Notes: a model not told the origin generated them from the sequence alone. Numbered from the stretch's first letter, positions 26,044 to 37,518 are shown. The stretch is DNA of 64,000 nucleotides from Sphingobacterium sp. FBM7-1 (GCF_020687765.1 NZ_JAJEWJ010000001.1:496001-560000); one strand, 5' to 3'. A program made the numbers and translations.

Positions 26044-26083
26044 AAACAAAAAAGAGGTCAACATATGTATTGCTGACCTCTTT
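26044..26083 (-). terminator. Terminator of the tetR-tolC-MFP-RND operon
   Basis: AAAGAGGTCA (26051-26060) pairs with TGACCTCTTT (26074-26083) around a 13-base loop. On the minus strand the stem is followed by TTTTTTGTTTCG, a proper T tract. It lies 24 bases after the RND gene stop. Confidence 0.85.
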
Positions 26084-26107
26084 GATATTTCTTCAAATTT
26101 TGGAAAA

Positions 26108-29100
26108 CTAATATTTGACTTCCATCTCGTCTACGTATTCTTCGTTTTTCACATAATCAGCGGTCATCAATTCGACATAATCAACTTTCTCTTTTTTTCC
26201 GAATCTAGCGCTAATACTGTCAAAAATCGAATAAACAACAGGTACGACAACCAAGGTGAGAAAAAGTGAGGACAATAGCCCGCCGATAATAACAATAGCA
26301 AGCCCTCTGTTCATATCGGCACCGTCACCTGTAGCCAACGCAATAGGTACCATTCCCACCACCATGGCAATTGTAGTCATGAGGATCGGGCGGAAACGGG
26401 CATGGTTAGCGGCAATCAGAGCATCGTAAGTACTGGCACCTGCATCTTTCCGATGGTTCGCAAAATCTACCAGTAAAATTGCATTTTTAGCTACTAGTCC
26501 GATCAACATAATAATACCCAAAATGGTAAAGATGTTCAGCGTTTGGTTTGCGATCGCCAAGGCCAATAATGCCCCGATAAATGACAAAGGAATAGAGAAC
26601 AACACCACAAAAGGCGTCATAAAGCTATCGTACAAGGCGACCATGACTAAATATACTAACAAGATTGCTGCCACCAAAGCTACGCCTAAGGTACCGAAAC
26701 CTTCTTCCTGATTTTCCATATTCCCTCCCCACATATAGGCAACACCCGGTTTCAGGGTAAGGGTATTATTGCTAATTTGATTCTGAATTTCTGCTTCCCA
26801 TTCTGTTGCTACCGTACCCACCGGACGGCCAACCACTTGAGCCTGTACGGAAACGGAAGGTGATTTATCCCGGCGCTCCAATAAACTCGGCCCCGAGGCG
26901 TAACTAACGTCGGCAAACTGCTCCAATTTGATCACTTGTCCTTGTTGATTAATAAAATTCAAGTTTCGGACATCGTCAATATTACCACGACCAAATTCAT
27001 CGTAACGGATGTTAATATCGTATTCGGTGTCACCCGCGCGATATTTCGTATCGGTGTTTCCTGAGAATGCGGTTTGCATCGTCATTCCAACCGTCGCTAC
27101 GTTTAGCCCTAGGGTGTTCATCTTATCACGATCTACCTGTACACTGATCTCGGGATTACCATCCTCGGAGGTCAACTCGATTTCGGAAGCACCTGCTACA
27201 CCGCGGAGTATATCCGCGAATGTGCGTGCCGTTTCTAAAGCGTCTTCGGGCGATGCACCCACTACGGTCATCATTAACGGAGCTTGTTCTGCCCCCATAA
27301 TGCCCATATTCACGGTCTTTAATTTCGCACCTACAAGCACCTTCTCCATCTCCCGTTTTAACTTCGCCGAGTATACTTTAGTGGATTCGGTTTTATTATA
27401 TCCGTTTTCTAAAATGATATGTATCTCCGCTTTATATTTCGTCCCCCCTACATTCATCATCCCGTCCGAAGCTTGCCCTACAGTTGTAATCATCCGTTCA
27501 ATTTCGGGCTTTTGTGCTAGATAGTTTTCCGCCTTTTGCACCATAAAGTTGGTTTGCTCTAAAGACGCATCTTTATTTATCTCCATTTGCAGATAAAACT
27601 CCCCTTTATCGTTACCTGGGAAGAAATCTGAACCGATATATCCCATACCCACTAAGGCAAAGGAGGCAAACAACAAACCTACGGAAATTAGCAAGACTAA
27701 AACCTTATTTAAACGGCGTTTTAAGGACCATTTCAATATCCCGGAAATCCAATTTGTTAAACCACTCAGTCCGCTTTCGAAACCATGTAGAATCCCGCCA
27801 AAAAATGATCGTTTATTAATTTGTGACAATTTCCCCATACGGGAGTACAACCAGGGTACAATGGTAAATGACACCAAAAAGGACAGCAATGTGGACACCA
27901 TAACGGTAACACAGAATTGGCGCAAGATGTCAGAAACCAACCCCGATGACATCGCAATAGGTAAGAATACAACTACGATAACCAGCGTAATTGCCGAGAC
28001 GGTAAAACCGATCTCTTTTGCTCCATCGAAGGAAGCGCGCACTTTATTTTTCCCCATCTCCATATGGCGGTGGATGTTCTCGATAACGACGATGGCATCA
28101 TCTACCAAAATACCGACCACCAACGACAAACCTAAAAGCGACATCAGGTTTAACGTATAGCCCAACATGTTGAGGAAAATAAAGGTAGCTATCAACGATA
28201 AGGGTATAGCTACCACCGCAATGAATGCATCCCGTAAACTATGTAGGAAAAACAACATAATAAATGCTACCAATGCGATTGCAATCATCAAGTCATGAAT
28301 CACATTATTAGCCGCGGTTAAGGTATAATCCGTCGTGTCATTTGCAATAATGATATTTACTCCTTGTGATTGATAATCGGTGTTAATCGCCGCAATTGCC
28401 TCTTGTACCAATTCGGAAACAGCCACAGCATTGGCATCTGATTGTTTAAACACCTGCATCAAGATCGTATTTTGACGATCCATACGGGATATTTTCTCGA
28501 TATCTTTGATACCATCTTGCACATCCGCAACATCGCGTAGACGAATGGAGGACCCACTCGGCGTCGTGATGGGCAAATCGCGCAATTCATCAATACTCGT
28601 AAATTTACCCGCTAGACGCAAAGTCGTCTGGTTATTCCGTGTACGCACGTTACCAGTGGGAAAATCAAGGTTAGCAGAAGCTATAGCTTGCTGCACCTGC
28701 GAAACGGACAGCCCGTAACCCTCCAATTTATTAGGATCTACACTTACCTGAATTTCACGCTCTTCTCCCCCGATCATATCCACTTTGGCTACCCCATTAA
28801 TTCGGGCAAAAACGGGCTGAATTTTCTGATCGAGGAGATCGTATAAATCCTTCTCTGACAGATTAGACGTCACCGAAAGATTCATAATCGGTACGTCGTC
28901 CAACGAGAATTTAGATAAAGCCGGGGTTTCGACATCATCCGGAAATTCGTTGATGACTGCGTTTATTTTTCGCTGTGCATCCGTAAGCAAGAAGTTAACA
29001 TCTGCACCGGTATTGAGCTGAATCATGACAACGGAAACCGATTCCATCGATTTCGACTCGATCTTCTTTACGTTTTCTAATGAGGCGACGGCGTCTTCGA

Positions 29101-29299
29101 CAACTTTAGTTACGGATGTTTCAACCTCCGAAGGAGCCGCACCCGGATAAATCGTTTGTACCGTGATGACATTGACCTCAAATTTCGGCACGAGCTCGTA
29201 ACCCATTTGGCTATAGGAGAATATCCCGCCAAGCGTAAGTATAATAAACAAGACGATTATTATACTCGGTCTTTTTATAGATATTTCAGAAATCTTCAT
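26108..29299 (-). CDS. RND efflux transporter permease (HAE1/AcrB-like)
   Basis: A 1063-residue inner-membrane pump subunit with the expected two-fold repeat of 6 + 6 helices and two large periplasmic loops. The N-terminus ISEISIKRPSIIIVLFI is the first helix. The proton-relay aspartates Asp400-Asp401 are in GILVDDAIVVIENI. GLVAKNAILLVDFAN in the second half matches family motif D. It would export drugs, dyes or lipophilic compounds with the MFP and TolC-like proteins encoded upstream in the same operon (15-base gap). It is the last gene before a strong terminator. The C-terminal tail is acidic and short. Confidence 0.93.
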   Translation of the reverse strand: MKISEISIKRPSIIIVLFIILTLGGIFSYSQMGYELVPKFEVNVITVQTIYPGAAPSEVETSVTKVVEDAVASLENVKKIESKSMESVSVVMIQLNTGADVNFLLTDAQRKINAVINEFPDDVETPALSKFSLDDVPIMNLSVTSNLSEKDLYDLLDQKIQPVFARINGVAKVDMIGGEEREIQVSVDPNKLEGYGLSVSQVQQAIASANLDFPTGNVRTRNNQTTLRLAGKFTSIDELRDLPITTPSGSSIRLRDVADVQDGIKDIEKISRMDRQNTILMQVFKQSDANAVAVSELVQEAIAAINTDYQSQGVNIIIANDTTDYTLTAANNVIHDLMIAIALVAFIMLFFLHSLRDAFIAVVAIPLSLIATFIFLNMLGYTLNLMSLLGLSLVVGILVDDAIVVIENIHRHMEMGKNKVRASFDGAKEIGFTVSAITLVIVVVFLPIAMSSGLVSDILRQFCVTVMVSTLLSFLVSFTIVPWLYSRMGKLSQINKRSFFGGILHGFESGLSGLTNWISGILKWSLKRRLNKVLVLLISVGLLFASFALVGMGYIGSDFFPGNDKGEFYLQMEINKDASLEQTNFMVQKAENYLAQKPEIERMITTVGQASDGMMNVGGTKYKAEIHIILENGYNKTESTKVYSAKLKREMEKVLVGAKLKTVNMGIMGAEQAPLMMTVVGASPEDALETARTFADILRGVAGASEIELTSEDGNPEISVQVDRDKMNTLGLNVATVGMTMQTAFSGNTDTKYRAGDTEYDINIRYDEFGRGNIDDVRNLNFINQQGQVIKLEQFADVSYASGPSLLERRDKSPSVSVQAQVVGRPVGTVATEWEAEIQNQISNNTLTLKPGVAYMWGGNMENQEEGFGTLGVALVAAILLVYLVMVALYDSFMTPFVVLFSIPLSFIGALLALAIANQTLNIFTILGIIMLIGLVAKNAILLVDFANHRKDAGASTYDALIAANHARFRPILMTTIAMVVGMVPIALATGDGADMNRGLAIVIIGGLLSSLFLTLVVVPVVYSIFDSISARFGKKEKVDYVELMTADYVKNEEYVDEMEVKY

Positions 29300-29314
29300 T
29301 GAAAGAGTCTTTTT

Positions 29315-30373
29315 TTACTTAATAATTTCTACAGGCGTTCCCTCCAATAGGTTAATCTGACCGGAAGTAACTACCACCGTGCCTTTCTCTAATCCAGAGA
29401 CAACTTCAATATAATCACCAAAGTTTCTACCCGACACGACCTTCTTCAAAACTGCTTTTCCGTTTTCTATAGCGAAGATCTGATTAGAACTAACGCTTCC
29501 CACGAAAGCACCACGCGGCACAACCAAGGCATTAACCGACTGTTCTCCGCCGAAATAAGCCGTACCATACATACCCGCTTTCAAATCGTTGTTAGCATTG
29601 TTCTTTATTTCCAACTCTACCGGAAAATTCAGACTACCATCTGCTTTGGGTGCAATAAATGTCACTGTACCATAAAAAGTTTGATCAGGCAATACCGGTG
29701 ATTCCACCCTAACACTTTGCCCCAATTTTGTCTGTCCAATATTCTTTTCGTCGACATTTATTTTCAACTTTAACGTTGATACATTAACCACTTCAAAGAG
29801 TTCTTGTCCGGGACTTACATAAGATCCGGGTTCAATATTTCTCTTGTTAATAATACCTGCAAAGGAAGCTGAAATATTTACATCCGATGCGGAAAGCTGT
29901 GCGGACTTCAAGTTGTTCTTGGCGTTTTCCAACTGGAGCTTGACTTGATCCAATTGTTGCTTCGTAACCCCTCCCGTCGAAAATGCACTTTCAAAACGGG
30001 CTACTTCCGCCTCAGCATTTGCGTAAACCGCTTGCGCGTTAGACACGTTGACACTCTGTTTATCACCATCGATGATTGCTAAAGTCTGACCGCCTTTTAC
30101 ATAAGTCCCCTCTTCTACTAGTACCCTGATCACCTTGCCGGAAGCTTCTGCTGATAACATCACTTCCTGCTTAGGCGCAAATACACCATTGGTTATGTAT
30201 TCCGCATTTACATCTTTAAAATCTGCCGTATCAGCGCGAACGGCTACCGCTGCATTTTGAATGGCCACTGTAGCTGTATCGGCCTCGTTCTTAGCCTTGT
30301 TCTGACTCAAAATAAACACTATTCCTGCTAGTGCTGCAGCAATGATGATTACCGTTATAATTACCCGTTTCAT
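29315..30373 (-). CDS. RND efflux periplasmic adaptor (membrane fusion protein)
   Basis: A 352-residue HlyD/AcrA-family adaptor. An N-terminal membrane helix (VIITVIIIAAALAGIVFIL) anchors it. A lipoyl-like half-motif (GKVIRVLVEEGTYVKGGQTLAIIDG, only about 25 residues and mirrored later by INKRNIEPGSYVSPGQ) flanks a short coiled-coil hairpin (about 105-150). The beta-barrel and membrane-proximal domains follow, ending in SGLEKGTVVVTSGQINLLEG. It links the RND pump with the outer-membrane channel. It is the third gene of the operon, 24 bases after the TolC-like gene and 15 before the pump. Confidence 0.92.
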   Translation of the reverse strand: MKRVIITVIIIAAALAGIVFILSQNKAKNEADTATVAIQNAAVAVRADTADFKDVNAEYITNGVFAPKQEVMLSAEASGKVIRVLVEEGTYVKGGQTLAIIDGDKQSVNVSNAQAVYANAEAEVARFESAFSTGGVTKQQLDQVKLQLENAKNNLKSAQLSASDVNISASFAGIINKRNIEPGSYVSPGQELFEVVNVSTLKLKINVDEKNIGQTKLGQSVRVESPVLPDQTFYGTVTFIAPKADGSLNFPVELEIKNNANNDLKAGMYGTAYFGGEQSVNALVVPRGAFVGSVSSNQIFAIENGKAVLKKVVSGRNFGDYIEVVSGLEKGTVVVTSGQINLLEGTPVEIIK

Positions 30374-30397
30374 ATTTGATATGTATAAGTATGTTGA

Positions 30398-31729
30398 TTA
30401 TTGGTTGATTAATGTTTTTAAATTTCCGTTTGCTTTGATAATTTGTATCTCCGCTAGTTTGTAATCTAATAAAGAAGTATTCAAATTAGTCTCAGCATCA
30501 GCCAAAGCCTTTTCGGCATCCAGTAGATCAGTTAACGTAGCCAAACCATTATTGTAGTTGTTTTGCGTATTGCTCAATACCTCTCTAGCCAACGTCACGT
30601 TTCTTCGGTTTGCATCCACTGTTAATAAACTATTCCGAATTTGGGTTTTTGCGTTTTCATTCGCTAAGGAAATACCTAACTTCATATCCTCTAACGCTAC
30701 CCGCGCCTTGCGAATATCGATATTGGCCTGAGAAATTCGCGCCTTAGTTGCTCCCCCGGTAAAAATCGGAATTGACAAATTCAGTCCGATACTGGACGTT
30801 TTTGGCCACATGAAATCTCCCCCTATCGGGAACCCTTTCCCGAAACCAGTAAATCCAAAATCAGTTCCCAACGATAATGTAGGGTATAAATTCGATATCT
30901 GCGCCTTCTTATTTAATTCGTACAATTCGATCTGTTTTTCGCTCAAAAGCACTTCCGACCTTCTATCCACATCATTGATTTGCAAAGAAATAGATGGATT
31001 TATTTCAAATGTTTCTTCAGGCAGTTCAATCCCCTTTTGCATCGGCATGCCAATCGCAAATTTCAACGCATTTTCTTTTAACTGTAAAGCGCTTTTTATC
31101 TGTTGCTTTTGCGACTCCAAATTATTTACCGCTACAGATAAACGATCTAGATCAATTTTCTTCGCTAGACCTGCCGTGACCATGCCATCGATGATTCTTT
31201 GTGTTTTGCTTGTATTGTCTAAATTATTCTGGATCGTTTGTAATTGCAGTTGCGTTTGGAAAATATCATAATACGCATTCGAAACATTTTCAATTAACTG
31301 CTCATCGGTTAATTGTGCGTTAAGCTGATAAAACTCTCTTGTTGTGCGGGCTGCTTTCAGTCCGGTAAAAACCGTTTGGTTAAACAATTGCTGATTCAAT
31401 GAAACAACTGCAGTGGAATTCCACGGTTGACCCATCTTCGCTGTAATCGTCTCCCCCCCAAAATCAAGTGCCATTTCCGGTATAATGATATTATACTTCA
31501 ATGTTCCCGAACCGTTGATTTGGGGCAGGGCTCCAGCCCGTACTTCGTCAATCTGATATTGGGCGTTTTCAACATCTAGCTTAGCAGTTTTGGCTTCGGC
31601 TTTGTTTTCGAGCGCATACTTTATCGCATCTTGTAACGTCAGCACTTCTTGCGCTTGGAGTGGATTTACCTGCAGCAATATGCCGACAGCTACTACTCCT
31701 AAATATTTAAATCTCATTTTTGAAAACAT
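30398..31729 (-). CDS. TolC family outer membrane efflux protein
   Basis: A 443-residue protein with a signal peptide (MRFKYLGVVAVGILLQVNPLQAQ if the second ATG at 31717 is used). It has the two repeated OEP domains of TolC, each with long helices (for example residues 165-230 and 350-430) and strands. The GLATLTDLLDAEKALADAETNL block near the C-terminus is a family hallmark. It would form the trimeric outer-membrane exit duct for the RND pump. It starts 11 bases after the tetR stop, confirming an operon tetR-tolC-MFP-RND. The ATG at 31729 and the one four codons later are both usable. Confidence 0.92.
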   Translation of the reverse strand: MFSKMRFKYLGVVAVGILLQVNPLQAQEVLTLQDAIKYALENKAEAKTAKLDVENAQYQIDEVRAGALPQINGSGTLKYNIIIPEMALDFGGETITAKMGQPWNSTAVVSLNQQLFNQTVFTGLKAARTTREFYQLNAQLTDEQLIENVSNAYYDIFQTQLQLQTIQNNLDNTSKTQRIIDGMVTAGLAKKIDLDRLSVAVNNLESQKQQIKSALQLKENALKFAIGMPMQKGIELPEETFEINPSISLQINDVDRRSEVLLSEKQIELYELNKKAQISNLYPTLSLGTDFGFTGFGKGFPIGGDFMWPKTSSIGLNLSIPIFTGGATKARISQANIDIRKARVALEDMKLGISLANENAKTQIRNSLLTVDANRRNVTLAREVLSNTQNNYNNGLATLTDLLDAEKALADAETNLNTSLLDYKLAEIQIIKANGNLKTLINQ

Positions 31730-31740
31730 GATTTATAAAA

Positions 31741-32346
31741 CTAATTTTTCGACTCTATTTTATTTTGGAATATCAATTTTGTAGCCTTTTTCTGGCTAAC
31801 CAGAATATCATCTACATTCGCCGCATTTGGCATGCCAGAAATCGTATCTGCGACGCTGCGAATGAGGCTTAATCCTGCCATAATCTCCGTATACGAGACA
31901 GCTGCTTCCTCGACGGAAGACAACTCAATTTCACCGCGTTCGGTAGCCTGCGCTAACAAATCTTGGGCTATCTCGATATTTTTATAATGGAATTGCTCCA
32001 ACAATGTCCCTATCCCTTGCCCTTTGATCCATTCCAGATTCTCATTAATATGAAGAACATAATAGTCTTTCAAAAAGTCAGCCTTTACTTCCAACAATTT
32101 ACATAGCACTTCCACCAATCCACCGTTATACTGCTTTAACACCTCATATTGCTTCGCAAAAATCTCTTCGGAGATATAAGCAAGCACATCTCTAATAAGT
32201 GCGTTTTTATCAGGATAATAGTAATAGAGGTTCGCTTTTGTAATATTCAGATCTACCGCGATCTCGCTCATCGTTGTTTTATTAAAACCATAATGGGAAA
32301 ATCGTTTAAGAGCCGCCTGCACAATCTGTTCCTTTTTACGATCCAT
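31741..32346 (-). CDS. TetR/AcrR family repressor of the efflux operon
   Basis: A 201-residue regulator. The N-terminal helix-turn-helix is complete (IVQAALKRFSHYGFNKTTM, then ITKANLYYYYPDKNAL). The rest is an all-helical ligand and dimerisation domain. The ATG at 32346 was chosen because the frame upstream of it covers the promoter and operator, and TetR proteins begin just before the first helix. It is the first gene of the operon it most likely represses. A near-perfect inverted repeat directly upstream overlaps the -7 element, which points to autoregulation relieved by a pump substrate. Confidence 0.9.
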   Translation of the reverse strand: MDRKKEQIVQAALKRFSHYGFNKTTMSEIAVDLNITKANLYYYYPDKNALIRDVLAYISEEIFAKQYEVLKQYNGGLVEVLCKLLEVKADFLKDYYVLHINENLEWIKGQGIGTLLEQFHYKNIEIAQDLLAQATERGEIELSSVEEAAVSYTEIMAGLSLIRSVADTISGMPNAANVDDILVSQKKATKLIFQNKIESKN

Positions 32347-32353
32347 ACTTACC

Positions 32354-32416
32354 TTTATACTTTTTGACTTTTTTCTAAAAACGTTCAAAAGTATAAAAAC
32401 AAAATGATACTGCAAG
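32354..32416 (-). promoter_or_regulatory. Promoter and putative TetR operator of the efflux operon
   Basis: On the minus strand CTTG (32413-32416) and TACTTTTG (32386-32393) form -33 and -7 elements 19 bases apart. An inverted repeat, TTTATACTTTTTGAC (32354-32368) and GTTCAAAAGTATAAA (32383-32397), differs from perfect symmetry only around one base shift. Its right arm covers the -7 element, so a bound TetR dimer would block the polymerase. Confidence 0.65.
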
Positions 32417-32459
32417 AAATAATCTCACAGGATTTGTAATCTAACTGTAAATAAAAAAA

Positions 32460-33143
32460 TTATAGGAGGCCTAGCTGTTTCTGAAACTTACGCTTATCAA
32501 ACTTATACAACCGTGCTGCGCGATAAGAAACCCCCTTTTGTACTTCCGATAGTTCTTTAAGAAATCCTGCATTAGCTATCTTTTTTCGGAAATTTCGCTT
32601 ATCAAGCGTTTTTCCTAAAATAGCTTCATACACCTGCTGCAACTGCGTTAATGTAAATTTCTCGGGCAAAAGCTCATAAACGGCCGTAGAATAACTAATT
32701 GTATGCTTGAGCTTCTGCATACTTTGCTCTACGATTTTGGCATGATCAAAAGCCACCACGGGCAACTGATCGATAGGGAACCACTTCGCCTGACGCATAT
32801 AGGAAGTCGTCGGCTTAATCTTAGATTTTACGTCCTCATATTTCACGATAGTCGAAAAGGCAACAGTTAATATGCGCCCCTCCGGATGGCGCTTTACATC
32901 CGCAAACGCGCCTAACTGCTCCATAAAAATGTCTTTTAGACCGGTATGCTCGTACAAAATACGTTTCACGGCGTCCTCCATTTCTTCGTCTTTTTCTACG
33001 AAGAATCCCGGCAACGCCCACCAATCCTTATAAGGATATACACTCCTCTCCGTTAATAACAACTGAAGTTTACCTTCGTTGAAACTATATATAACACAAT
33101 CTATGGTGAAATGAGTCTGCAAAACAATGTGATTTAAAATCAA
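32460..33143 (-). CDS. Nudix-HTH transcriptional regulator (NrtR-like)
   Basis: A 227-residue protein with an N-terminal Nudix fold (about 10-145) and a C-terminal winged helix (about 150-227: LPEKFTLTQLQQVYEAILG, then DKRNFRKKI). This is the NrtR/AraR arrangement, in which the Nudix domain senses a nucleotide or sugar-derived ligand. The Nudix box is broken: at the place of REUxEExGU it reads RILYEHTGL (61-69), so both key Glu positions are altered and hydrolysis is unlikely. No ATG exists before the fold; TTG at 33143 or 33122 is the start. It diverges from pfkA with an inverted repeat between them, so it may control the glycolytic cluster. Confidence 0.88.
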   Translation of the reverse strand: MILNHIVLQTHFTIDCVIYSFNEGKLQLLLTERSVYPYKDWWALPGFFVEKDEEMEDAVKRILYEHTGLKDIFMEQLGAFADVKRHPEGRILTVAFSTIVKYEDVKSKIKPTTSYMRQAKWFPIDQLPVVAFDHAKIVEQSMQKLKHTISYSTAVYELLPEKFTLTQLQQVYEAILGKTLDKRNFRKKIANAGFLKELSEVQKGVSYRAARLYKFDKRKFQKQLGLL

Positions 33144-33191
33144 TATTCACCAATATTATCATAATAATCCAAAAAAAACAAAAAAAATTTA

Positions 33192-33219
33192 ATAGTGTAG
33201 GAAATACACACTATATTCG
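33192..33219. promoter_or_regulatory. Putative operator and promoter between NrtR-like gene and pfkA
   Basis: ATAGTGT (33192-33198) and ACACTAT (33208-33214) form a perfect 7-bp inverted repeat with a 9-base centre. The right arm overlaps TATATTCG (33212-33219), a near match to TAnnTTTG, 11 bases before the pfkA ATG. A regulator bound here would control pfkA directly; the adjacent NrtR-like protein is the natural candidate. Confidence 0.5.
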
Positions 33220-33230
33220 TAGAACCTAAA

Positions 33231-34226
33231 ATGAGTAATCGAGTGAGAAAAATAACAAGAGTCGGCGTTTTTACTTCGGGGGGAGATTCCCCGGGAATGA
33301 ATGCTGCTATACGCGCTGTTGTGAGAACGGCTTTACATAATGATAAGAAAGTCACCGGTATTTATCACGGCTATCAAGGCATGATCGATAATACGATGTT
33401 CGAGATGGATAGCAGATCGGTAAGTTCTATTATACAAAAAGGCGGAACTATACTGAAGACCGCCCGGTGTATGCTATTCAAAACGGCCGAGGGACGTGCA
33501 AAAGCCTACGAAAATGTTCGTGCGGCGGGTATTGATGCTTTGGTAGCGATTGGGGGTGATGGGACGTTTACCGGTGCAGAGATCTTTTCGCGGGAATTCG
33601 ACATCCCGGTGATGTGTATCCCAGGAACTATCGACAATGACCTAAATGGTACGGATCTGACCATCGGCTATGACACGGCAAACAATACTGTTATCGAAGC
33701 GATTGATAAAATCCGCGATACGGCAGCCTCCCATAACCGCCTGTTTTTTATCGAAGTGATGGGACGTGATTCGGGATGTATTGCACTTAATGCGGGTATC
33801 GCTGGTGGCGCTGAAGCGATCCTTCTCCCCGAGAAAGATACCGCTATTGATGAGCTTATCGACATGTTAGCCCACGCTGCCGACCGAAACAAAACGTCCA
33901 TGATTGTTATTGTCGCGGAAGGAGATAAAAACGGGGGCGCGAATAATGTTGCGAAACGTGTTCGTGAAAAATTTGGTGATTATGATACAAAAGTTAGTAT
34001 ATTAGGACATTTACAGCGGGGTGGCGCTCCCAGTAGCGCCGATCGGGTATTAGCGACCCGAATGGGCTATTCCGCTGTTAATGAGCTTTTAAAAGGAAAC
34101 ACCAGAGCAACGATCGGCATCCGTGGATCAGAGATGGTAACCACACCTTTAGAAGAGGCACTTAGTAAAAAAGAATTAAAACTTAATGAAGACCTTGTTG
34201 AAATTGCAAAAATAATGGCTTTATAA
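33231..34226 (+). CDS. pfkA: 6-phosphofructokinase, ATP-dependent
   Basis: A 331-residue group A phosphofructokinase. GVFTSGGDSPGMNAAIRAV (12-30) is the nucleotide-binding opening. GGDGTF (108-113) keeps the Gly that marks ATP enzymes (PPi enzymes have Asp there). PGTIDND (131-137) supplies the catalytic aspartate, and MGRDSG follows. It makes fructose-1,6-bisphosphate, the committed glycolytic step. It is first in a plus-strand cluster with a BadF-family protein (55-base gap) and gap, and divergent from an NrtR-like regulator. The C-terminus is full length. Confidence 0.95.
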   Translation: MSNRVRKITRVGVFTSGGDSPGMNAAIRAVVRTALHNDKKVTGIYHGYQGMIDNTMFEMDSRSVSSIIQKGGTILKTARCMLFKTAEGRAKAYENVRAAGIDALVAIGGDGTFTGAEIFSREFDIPVMCIPGTIDNDLNGTDLTIGYDTANNTVIEAIDKIRDTAASHNRLFFIEVMGRDSGCIALNAGIAGGAEAILLPEKDTAIDELIDMLAHAADRNKTSMIVIVAEGDKNGGANNVAKRVREKFGDYDTKVSILGHLQRGGAPSSADRVLATRMGYSAVNELLKGNTRATIGIRGSEMVTTPLEEALSKKELKLNEDLVEIAKIMAL

Positions 34227-34281
34227 GTTAACATTCTTTATTTTTGACTTTTCGTGCATTCATCTTTATATATTTTTAAGA

Positions 34282-36134
<1,853 letters not shown>

Positions 36135-36139
36135 CCATA

Positions 36140-36169
36140 AAAAAAGGTTCGCTAAAGCGAACCTTTTTT
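36140..36169. terminator. Bidirectional terminator between gap and mnmA
   Basis: AAAAAAGGTTCGCT (36140-36153) and AGCGAACCTTTTTT (36156-36169), a 14-bp stem with a two-base centre. A and T runs on both sides let it work for both convergent genes; the mnmA stop codon lies at its right edge. Confidence 0.92.
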
Positions 36170-37259
36170 ATTTCATTAAAAATCCTCCACCTAATAAATC
36201 ATTGCCTTCATAGAAGACAGCTGATTGGCCCGGTGCAATTCCTTTCACACGATGTGCGAAGTCAACTTGCATGACGTTACCCTGCTGCGTAATTGTAGAC
36301 AACGCGCCGGCGTCTTTATAACGTATTTTTGTAATGGCTTCCATCGGCTCTTCGATTGAAGCATATTTGATCAAATTGATATCCCGTACGAAAGCCTGCG
36401 ATTTTTCGAGTTCGTGCTCTTCCCCTAACATGACGGTATTACTCTCTGGCAATATCTCGATCACGAACATAGGCTTACCTAAGGCAATGCCGAGGCCCTT
36501 ACGCTGACCGATCGTAAAATACGGATAACCGATATGCTGACCTACAACTGTGCCGTCTGACAATATAAAATTGCCGGGACCTATTTCCGCATCAAGCGTC
36601 GGGCGTTTATGCCGTAAAAAGGCTCGATAATCGTTATCAGGAACGAAGCAGATCTCATAGCTCTCCGATTTCTTTGCCAACTCCTCTTGCCCCATTTCCA
36701 AGGCCATCTGTCGGATCTCCTGCTTGGTAAAATTGCCTAATGGAAACTGCGTACGAGCAAGATTTTCTTGCGACACCCCCCATAACACATAAGATTGATC
36801 CTTATTTTCGTCACGGCCTTTGGAAATAACATACCTTCCATTATCCTGTTGACGAATATTAGCATAGTGCCCTGTTGCGATGAACTCGCAATCTAACTTG
36901 TCTGCCCGCTTCATCAAAGCCGACCATTTAATATGTGTATTACATAAGACGCAAGGATTAGGGGTGCGTCCCGCGATATACTCATCAACAAAATTATCGA
37001 TAACAAAATCTCCAAATTCGTCCCGTATATCCAATATATAATGAGGGAAACCATACCCTACCGCCAAAGCACGTGCGTCGTTTATACTATCTAAGCTACA
37101 ACAGCCCGTTTCTTTGGACGAACCACCAGCCGAAGCATAGTCCCACGTTTTCATGGTAATTCCGATAACTTCATAGCCTTGCTCATGTAACATAATGGCC
37201 GCTACGGAACTATCCACTCCCCCACTCATCGCGACCAATACCCTGCCTTTTTTACTCAT
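36168..37259 (-). CDS. mnmA: tRNA-specific 2-thiouridylase
   Basis: A 363-residue MnmA that thiolates U34 of tRNA-Lys, Glu and Gln. The PP-loop SGGVDSSVAA (12-21) binds ATP. Cys103 in PNPCVLCN and Cys204 in YEICFVPD are the catalytic pair that forms the disulfide during sulfur transfer. The C-terminal beta-barrel is complete. It is transcribed alone, convergent with gap. Its upstream side (37260-37401) is A/T-rich with no further gene, and two tRNA-Phe genes follow on the other strand. Confidence 0.96.
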   Translation of the reverse strand: MSKKGRVLVAMSGGVDSSVAAIMLHEQGYEVIGITMKTWDYASAGGSSKETGCCSLDSINDARALAVGYGFPHYILDIRDEFGDFVIDNFVDEYIAGRTPNPCVLCNTHIKWSALMKRADKLDCEFIATGHYANIRQQDNGRYVISKGRDENKDQSYVLWGVSQENLARTQFPLGNFTKQEIRQMALEMGQEELAKKSESYEICFVPDNDYRAFLRHKRPTLDAEIGPGNFILSDGTVVGQHIGYPYFTIGQRKGLGIALGKPMFVIEILPESNTVMLGEEHELEKSQAFVRDINLIKYASIEEPMEAITKIRYKDAGALSTITQQGNVMQVDFAHRVKGIAPGQSAVFYEGNDLLGGGFLMK

Positions 37260-37401
37260 ATTGATTTTGTGAGTTGCAAAGATAGATTATTTGAAACATT
37301 GCCGTGTTAATTTCGTGTAATTTATTTCTATAAGAATCAACCACTTGAAAAATACTTAAAAAATAATCCACACAAAAGTTTTAGATATCAAAAAAAGAAT
37401 A

Positions 37402-37409
37402 TAGATTTG
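37402..37409 (+). promoter_or_regulatory. Promoter -7 element of the tRNA-Phe genes
   Basis: TAGATTTG fits TAnnTTTG and lies 33 bases upstream of the first tRNA-Phe. No clear -33 element; GTTTTAG near 37377 is the nearest candidate. Confidence 0.5.
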
Positions 37410-37442
37410 CAACGCAATCAAGGGAAAAACGCGGTTGCGGAA

Positions 37443-37518
37443 GGTGCCATAGCTCAGTTGGTAGAGCAAAGGACTGAAAATCCTTGTGTCGCTGGTTCGA
37501 ATCCAGCTGGCACCACCA
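37443..37518 (+). tRNA. tRNA-Phe (GAA), first copy, CCA encoded
   Basis: GGTGCCA (37443-37449) pairs with TGGCACC (37508-37514). The D loop has AGCTCAGTTGGTAGAGC, the anticodon loop CTGAAAA gives GAA, and the T arm reads GGTTCGAATCC. The discriminator A (37515) is followed by encoded CCA. A hairpin AAAACTG/CAGTTTT (37522-37542) separates it from the second copy. Confidence 0.97.
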
